DNA of 5,094 bases from an uncultured Alphaproteobacteria bacterium (GTDB lineage Bacteria > Pseudomonadota > Alphaproteobacteria > RF32 > CAG-239). The stretch lies in contig CALXTG010000042.1 in assembly GCA_944391355.1 (NCBI GenBank), positions 1-5,094 of the forward strand, read 5' to 3'. This document shows positions 1-3,229 of this stretch, piece by piece. How positions within the stretch are numbered: the stretch's first letter is position 1; every line of letters begins with the position of its first letter. The notes below the pieces were generated by a model. That model ran no database searches. It had not been told where the DNA came from and saw only the letters and a list, made by a program, of their open reading frames with translations. Position numbers and translations under genes: made by a program.

Positions 1-737
1 AGCAGTTCGCGGGCGGTTTTGATATGGGCTCTCAAGCGGTCTATTTCTTCACGGACATCGGCGCGGGTGACATATAAAACCACCTCTTGCGCCAGCCGCT
101 CTTCACTGACCGGCGTTCCGTCACCGAGCAGGTTATTAATCTGCTGTTGCAGCTTTTCTTTCAATATAGACGGTTGACCGGCGGCAATGACGGCAATTTT
201 TTCGACGGTATCATTGATTTTGTCGACGATTGCCAGCAGGGCGGTTTTAATTTTTTCACCTTCTCTTTCACGGTCTTTCTGCATTTGGCTGCAGGCTTCG
301 GTGAAAGAGGCGAGAATTTCTTTGCCCAATACTTCCCGTTCTTCATCATTTAAGCTGTTTTCTTCGGTTTCCACCACCCCGCGCAGATTTAAAAGCGACG
401 TAAATGACGGGCGCTCCCAGATTTCGGGGGAAGTCTGGTAAAGTTTGAGGCTGTATGACATCAGCTTGTTGAGGATTTTTTTGTTAATGCGGATAGTTTG
501 TTCACCGCCGGAAACTTTGAGATCCAGAAAAGCGGAAATGCTGCCGCGGCTGAAATAACCGGCTGCAATGTTTTTGAGCGCCGGAGACAGATATTCCCAA
601 GCTGCAGGAAGTTTGGTTTTGAGGTCAAAGGCTTTGCCGTTGACGCTTTTGATTTCCCAGAACCAGACGTAATTAACACCGTTGAATGTCATTTCGCCGT
701 TTTCCCGGGAAAATCCGGTCATGCTGGACAGATACAA
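1..737 (-). CDS. yicC: YicC family endoribonuclease, 3' end cut off by the window edge
   Basis: About 245 residues are visible with no stop; E. coli YicC is 287 residues, so roughly 40 C-terminal residues lie to the left. The N-terminal YicC domain is clear: SSMTGFSRENG at residues 4-14, then WEIKSVNGKAFDLKTKLP at 27-44, a typical alphaproteobacterial form. Further on, REGEKIKTALLAIVDKI and the C-terminal (DUF1732) signature RLAQEVVLYVTRADVREEID followed by RLRAHIKTA match the family's 'E-L-x-R-D-V-x-E-E-L-D-R-L-x-A-H' block. From family knowledge, YicC is a cytoplasmic ribonuclease involved in small-RNA and mRNA turnover. The start is taken as TTG (737-735), because a GAGGAGAG ribosome site lies 7 nt upstream and the family usually has a few residues before SMTGF; the ATG at 722-720 has no ribosome site. 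In many alphaproteobacteria yicC lies between mltG and gmk; here the upstream neighbour is instead a divergent SDR. A gmk gene just to the left is a guess. Confidence 0.93.
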   Translation of the reverse strand, partial: MYLSSMTGFSRENGEMTFNGVNYVWFWEIKSVNGKAFDLKTKLPAAWEYLSPALKNIAAGYFSRGSISAFLDLKVSGGEQTIRINKKILNKLMSYSLKLYQTSPEIWERPSFTSLLNLRGVVETEENSLNDEEREVLGKEILASFTEACSQMQKDREREGEKIKTALLAIVDKINDTVEKIAVIAAGQPSILKEKLQQQINNLLGDGTPVSEERLAQEVVLYVTRADVREEIDRLRAHIKTAREL

Positions 738-742
738 AATAA

Positions 743-750
743 CTCTCCTC
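743..750 (-). promoter_or_regulatory. Ribosome binding site that fixes the TTG start of yicC
   Basis: Read on the minus strand, 750-743 is GAGGAGAG, a strong Shine-Dalgarno match. Its GGAG core ends 7 nt before the TTG at 737. The first ATG in the frame (722-720) would be 22 nt from this site, too far, so the TTG start is preferred. This is seen in the sequence; use of the start is inferred. Confidence 0.7.
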
Positions 751-796
751 AAAAAGATTTTTCTGTAGTATAAAAAGAAAATCTTAATAAGGCTTT

Positions 797-801
797 AAGG
801 G
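797..801 (+). promoter_or_regulatory. Ribosome binding site that fixes the ATG start of the SDR
   Basis: AAGGG at 797-801 lies 7 nt before the ATG at 809. An in-frame TTG at 803 would leave only 1 nt of spacing to the same site, so the longer reading with two extra residues (Met-Leu) is unlikely. Confidence 0.6.
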
Positions 802-808
802 ATTGCTT

Positions 809-1573
809 ATGTCGACAAAATTTAAAAATATTCTGATAACCGGCGCGTCAAGCGGTATCGGCGAGGCTTTGGCTCTGCATTATGCGGCGGCGGGAGCGGA
901 AAATCTGTTTTTGTGCGGGCGCAATGAGGAGCGTTTGAATAAAGTCGCGGCGGAATGCGCCGGCCGCGGAGCAAAAGTTTTTGCCGAGATTTTGGATGTT
1001 ACCGATAGGGAAGCGGCAGAGAAATGGGTAAAAAAATGCGCGGCGGCGGCACCGCTTAATCTGGTTATTGCCAATGCCGGCGTGGCGACGGTGGAAGAAA
1101 CGCCCGAGAATATCCGCAGAACGTTTAATACTAATATTTTCGGCGTGGTAAATACGGTTTTGCCGGCAGTGGAAAGTTTTAAGCAGGCGCCGGAGCGGGC
1201 TGATAAAACGATTGCGCTGCTGGCTTCAATTGCCGGATATCACGGTCTGCCGTCCTGTCCGTCTTACAGCGCGTCAAAAGCGTGCGTCAAAGCCTGGGGC
1301 GAGGCGTTGCGCGGCAGTCTGCGCGGAGAGGGAATCGCGGTCAGTATTATTTGCCCGGGGTTTGTAAAGTCGCGGATTACCGATAAAAATACCTGCCCAA
1401 TGCCGTTTTTCTGGCCGGCCGATAAGGCGGCGGCAGTGATTGCCGCGCGGCTGGAAAGAAATGTCGGAACCATTGCTTTTCCGTGGCCGATGCGTTTTGC
1501 CACCTGGCTGATGTCGATTTTGCCCAATGCGCTCAGCGATTTTATTTATGCGCGGCTTCCGCATAAGGTTTGA
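809..1573 (+). CDS. SDR family NAD(P)-dependent oxidoreductase
   Basis: A complete classical short-chain dehydrogenase/reductase of 254 residues, within the usual 250-residue range. The Rossmann nucleotide-binding motif TGASSGIG is at residues 11-18, GRN at 37-39 (an Arg here usually favours NADP(H)), LDVTD at 62-66 and the NAG motif at 89-91. The catalytic tetrad is complete: Asn109 (in NTNIFG), Ser140 (in ASIAGYHG), Tyr153 and Lys157 (YSASK). It is followed by the CPGFVKSRIT segment near 182-191, typical of the loop after beta-strand 6. It should be a soluble cytoplasmic oxidoreductase acting on a carbonyl or alcohol; the substrate cannot be read from the sequence. A hydrophobic stretch near residues 224-242 (FPWPMRFATWLMSILPNAL) could form a membrane-associated tail or substrate lid. 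The gene is divergent from yicC and converges on the permease gene, overlapping its 3' end by 32 bp, so it is probably a single-gene unit. Confidence 0.94.
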   Translation: MSTKFKNILITGASSGIGEALALHYAAAGAENLFLCGRNEERLNKVAAECAGRGAKVFAEILDVTDREAAEKWVKKCAAAAPLNLVIANAGVATVEETPENIRRTFNTNIFGVVNTVLPAVESFKQAPERADKTIALLASIAGYHGLPSCPSYSASKACVKAWGEALRGSLRGEGIAVSIICPGFVKSRITDKNTCPMPFFWPADKAAAVIAARLERNVGTIAFPWPMRFATWLMSILPNALSDFIYARLPHKV

Positions 1574-2846
1574 GGCCGCCGTGTTTTTTCATGTAGAAGA
1601 TCAGCAGCAGGCCGGGCAGTGACATCAGCGTCGTGATGATGAAGAAAATCTGCCAGGAAAACAGCTGAACCAGAAAACCGGAAGTAGAAGAAAGCAAGTC
1701 GCGAACCAGACTCATGAAAGACGAAAGCAGGGCGTATTGCGTGGCAGTATAAGTTACATTGCATAGCGAAGAAATATAGGCAACAAAGAAAGTGGTGCTC
1801 ATGCCGCCGGCAAGGTTGTCGAGCGAGATTGTCAGCATTAAAACCCCGAGATTGTGCCCGGCATAAGTCTGGGCGACAAACATCAGGGTCGTGGCGCCTT
1901 GCAGCAGGCTGCCGAGAATCAGGCTTTTGACAATGCCGTAACGTTTGACAACCAGGCCACCCCACAGGCCGCCGATAATAGTGGCAATCATGCCGAAAAT
2001 TTTGGTGACATAGGCGATTTCTTCTTTGCTGAAACCCATGGCGTCATAAAAAGGCATTGACATCGGCGCCATATAAGAATCGCAGAGTTTATAGACCATG
2101 ACAAACAAAACGATAACTTTCCAGTCGCGGCGTCTGATGAAGTCGGCAATCGGGGCTTTAACCGCGGAAAGGTAAAAGTTTTTGAGCTTTTGTAAAGGGG
2201 TTCGGCCTTGTATCGGCTGCGGTGCTGCTCCGGTTTCAGGTTCGCGGCAAAAGAGAATGCTGATAATGCCGATAACCGCGCCGAGCGACATCAGGACATA
2301 AACTTCGTTCCAGGAAATGACGGCCGCCAGCAGCAGCGCAACCGCGCCGGAAAAGATAAAACCGATCCGGTAGCCGAGAATAAAAATTGCGGCGCCGGCG
2401 CCTTGTTCTTCGGGGGTAAAGCATTCGACGCGAAAGGCGTCGAGGACAATATCCTGGGTCGCCGAGGCAAAGACGGCCAGAGCGGCAAGAAACATCATCA
2501 GGTAAACCGAGTTGGCGGGATTGACCGCGGCCATGGCCAGAATGCTGAGGATTAAAAGCGACTGCGAAAATAAGGCCCAGCCGCGGCGCCGGCCGAAACA
2601 GCCGAAAAACGGCAGGCGCAGGCGGTCGGTCAGCGGCGACCAGAGCCATTTAAAGCTGTAAGGGATTTTTACCAAGGCGAAAAGGCCGATAATCTCAAGG
2701 CTGATATGTGCGTCTGTCAGCCATAATGCCAGGGTGCCCCCGACCAGCAGAAACGGGAAGCCGCTCGAAAAACCGAGCCCGAGCATTGTTAACATCCGGC
2801 GGTCAAAATAAACCCGCGCCGTTTCCAGCCATTTTTGCAATATCAT
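1542..2846 (-). CDS. ampG: AmpG-type muropeptide permease (major facilitator superfamily)
   Basis: A complete 434-residue membrane protein with about 12 hydrophobic segments. AmpG imports GlcNAc-1,6-anhydro-MurNAc peptides released from the wall through the inner membrane for peptidoglycan recycling; in species with an inducible AmpC beta-lactamase this also feeds induction. Family hallmarks seen: GFSSGFPFLLVGGTLALWL near 25-43, YSFKWLWSPLTDR at 63-75, RRRGW at 86-90, SATQDIVLDAFRVE at 128-141, GYRIG at 158-162, the YKLCDSYMAPM region from 252, and DNLAGGM at 343-349 followed by LCNVTYTATQYALLSS at 361-376. E. coli AmpG is longer (491 residues, 14 segments); a 12-segment form of this length is common elsewhere. 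The ATG at 2846 has a GAGG site 6 nt upstream. The stop (TAA, 1544-1542) lies inside the SDR coding end. No ampC, ampR or recycling enzyme is in the window, so a resistance role should not be assumed. Another sugar or peptide MFS carrier is less likely given the QDIVLDAFR and ATQYALLS motifs. Confidence 0.93.
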   Translation of the reverse strand: MILQKWLETARVYFDRRMLTMLGLGFSSGFPFLLVGGTLALWLTDAHISLEIIGLFALVKIPYSFKWLWSPLTDRLRLPFFGCFGRRRGWALFSQSLLILSILAMAAVNPANSVYLMMFLAALAVFASATQDIVLDAFRVECFTPEEQGAGAAIFILGYRIGFIFSGAVALLLAAVISWNEVYVLMSLGAVIGIISILFCREPETGAAPQPIQGRTPLQKLKNFYLSAVKAPIADFIRRRDWKVIVLFVMVYKLCDSYMAPMSMPFYDAMGFSKEEIAYVTKIFGMIATIIGGLWGGLVVKRYGIVKSLILGSLLQGATTLMFVAQTYAGHNLGVLMLTISLDNLAGGMSTTFFVAYISSLCNVTYTATQYALLSSFMSLVRDLLSSTSGFLVQLFSWQIFFIITTLMSLPGLLLIFYMKKHGGLKPYAEAAHK

Positions 2847-2865
2847 CCGTCACCTCAGTCCCTCA

Positions 2866-2880
2866 AAATAAGCTATATTG
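2866..2880 (+). repeat. 15-bp direct repeat, copy 1 (AAATAAGCTATATTG)
   Basis: AAATAAGCTATATTG is followed by GTTAA. The same 15 bases recur exactly at 3072-3086, followed by TTAA. This copy lies about 20-35 bp upstream of the ampG start, so it is in the ampG promoter or leader. Its role is unknown. Confidence 0.7.
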
Positions 2881-2967
2881 GTTAAAATATGTCTAATAGC
2901 CGGAAAAAGGTATGTTCAATTGATTTAGACAGAAAAACAGGTTGTGCTAAATCTTTATTAATATCTA

Positions 2968-2996
2968 TTGTTTAGAATGGGAAATTATGATAATAT
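2968..2996 (+). promoter_or_regulatory. Possible sigma-70 promoter reading toward the flagellin gene
   Basis: TTGTTT (2968-2973) and TAATAT (2991-2996) are separated by exactly 17 bp. They match the -35 and -10 consensus at 3/6 and 4/6 positions. A transcript from here would begin near 3003 and carry the whole palindrome cluster in a leader of about 225 nt. The match is weak and lies in AT-rich sequence where chance hits are common. Confidence 0.25.
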
Positions 2997-3003
2997 ATCT
3001 CTA

Positions 3004-3023
3004 TTGTCATACTCGGGCTTGAC
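3004..3023 (+). repeat. Palindromic unit 1: left arm of a perfect 20-bp inverted repeat
   Basis: TTGTCATACTCGGGCTTGAC is the exact reverse complement of 3143-3162. It is a half unit: the second arm (GACCCGAG...) that would complete its own hairpin is missing. Confidence 0.85.
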
Positions 3024-3033
3024 TTTCTTTTGT

Positions 3034-3066
3034 TGTCATCCTCGCGCTTTGCGCGGGGATCCAGGT
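3034..3066 (+). repeat. Palindromic unit 2 (REP-like, forward orientation)
   Basis: The unit begins TGTCATCCTCGCGC and ends GGGGATCCAGGT. Internally CCTCGCGC pairs with GCGCGGGG around a TTT loop (8 pairs, one G-T). It is the inverted partner of 3090-3122, with 26 of 33 positions matching. Units of this type recur between genes in many alphaproteobacteria. Confidence 0.8.
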
Positions 3067-3071
3067 CAATT

Positions 3072-3086
3072 AAATAAGCTATATTG
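3072..3086 (+). repeat. 15-bp direct repeat, copy 2, in the loop between units 2 and 3
   Basis: This is an exact copy of 2866-2880. It lies in the 23-bp spacer between the two inverted palindromic units and is followed by TTAACCTGG. Confidence 0.7.
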
Positions 3087-3089
3087 TTA

Positions 3090-3122
3090 ACCTGGACCCT
3101 CGGGTCAAGCCCGAGGGTGACA
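3090..3122 (-). repeat. Palindromic unit 3 (REP-like, reverse orientation)
   Basis: This unit contains a perfect 9-bp stem, ACCCTCGGG with CCCGAGGGT, around a TCAAG loop. As a whole it is the inverted partner of unit 2, so the pair could also form one long hairpin with 33-nt arms. No T-run follows, so it does not look like an intrinsic terminator. Confidence 0.8.
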
Positions 3123-3142
3123 GAGAGGAAGAGAATTCTCCG

Positions 3143-3162
3143 GTCAAGCCCGAGTATGACAA
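3143..3162 (-). repeat. Palindromic unit 4: right arm of the perfect 20-bp inverted repeat
   Basis: This is the exact reverse complement of 3004-3023. It encloses units 2 and 3, so the cluster is nested: outer arm, inner arm, loop, inner arm, outer arm. Confidence 0.85.
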
Positions 3163-3163
3163 G

Positions 3164-3189
3164 TAAAGGGAATAGGTTGAGTCCGAGGA
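3164..3189 (+). promoter_or_regulatory. Possible sigma-28-like flagellar promoter
   Basis: TAAA (3164-3167), 14 bp, then TCCGAGGA (3182-3189). The flagellar sigma-28 consensus is TAAA-N15-GCCGATAA; the -35 part matches fully and the -10 part matches 5 of 8, with spacing one short. It overlaps palindromic unit 5, so the CCGAG core may come from the repeat alone. The position, about 40 bp before the start codon, is reasonable. Confidence 0.25.
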
Positions 3190-3192
3190 TGA
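3175..3192 (-). repeat. Degenerate palindromic unit 5
   Basis: GGTTGAGTCCGAGGATGA matches unit 4 (GGTCAAGCCCGAGTATGA) at 14 of 18 positions in the same orientation. It is the copy nearest the flagellin gene and appears decayed. Confidence 0.5.
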
Positions 3193-3229
3193 TTGTATCG
3201 GAAAAACAGAATAACATGGGGCCGAGAGA

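Larger units (their letters stand above)
738..808. promoter_or_regulatory. Divergent promoter region between yicC and the SDR gene
   Basis: Only 71 bp separate the two divergent starts, so both promoters should lie here or extend into the neighbouring genes. The AT-rich centre holds overlapping -10-like boxes on opposite strands: TATAAA at 769-774 (plus, preceded by TGTAG) and TATACT at 772-767 (minus). Neither has a convincing -35 box at 16-18 bp, so the assignment is tentative. If both are used, their overlap would make the two genes compete for RNA polymerase. Confidence 0.35.
2847..3229. other. 383-bp intergenic region between divergent ampG and flagellin genes
   Basis: This stretch has no convincing gene. 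It is AT-rich from about 2865 to 3000, then carries GC-rich palindromic units from 3004 to about 3192, and ends in a short leader before the flagellin ATG. It must hold the promoters of both flanking genes. Short open frames on the minus strand here are made of the palindromes themselves (repeated LGLDPR-like peptides) and are not credible genes. Confidence 0.75.

Noticed and set aside
87..773. Several plus- and minus-strand open frames across the left region
   Set aside because: They lie in other frames of the well-supported yicC gene and show low-complexity or nonsensical composition.
1264..1965. Minus-strand open frames inside the SDR gene and in a second frame of ampG
   Set aside because: They are out-of-frame shadows; the SDR and AmpG motifs account for the coding signal.
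3090..3122. Strong hairpin as an intrinsic terminator
   Set aside because: No T-run follows on either strand, and no gene ends nearby; it lies upstream of both flanking genes.
3004..3192. Repeat cluster as a CRISPR array
   Set aside because: The units are in opposite orientations, unequal in length and irregularly spaced, and there are no cas genes in the window.
3201..3228. GAAA-N16-GCCGAGAG resembling a sigma-28 promoter
   Set aside because: The -10 match would end 2 bp before the flagellin ATG, placing the transcript start inside the coding region.
3123..3229. Sigma-54 promoter for the flagellin
   Set aside because: No GG-N10-GC type TGGCAC...TTGC element was seen in the leader.
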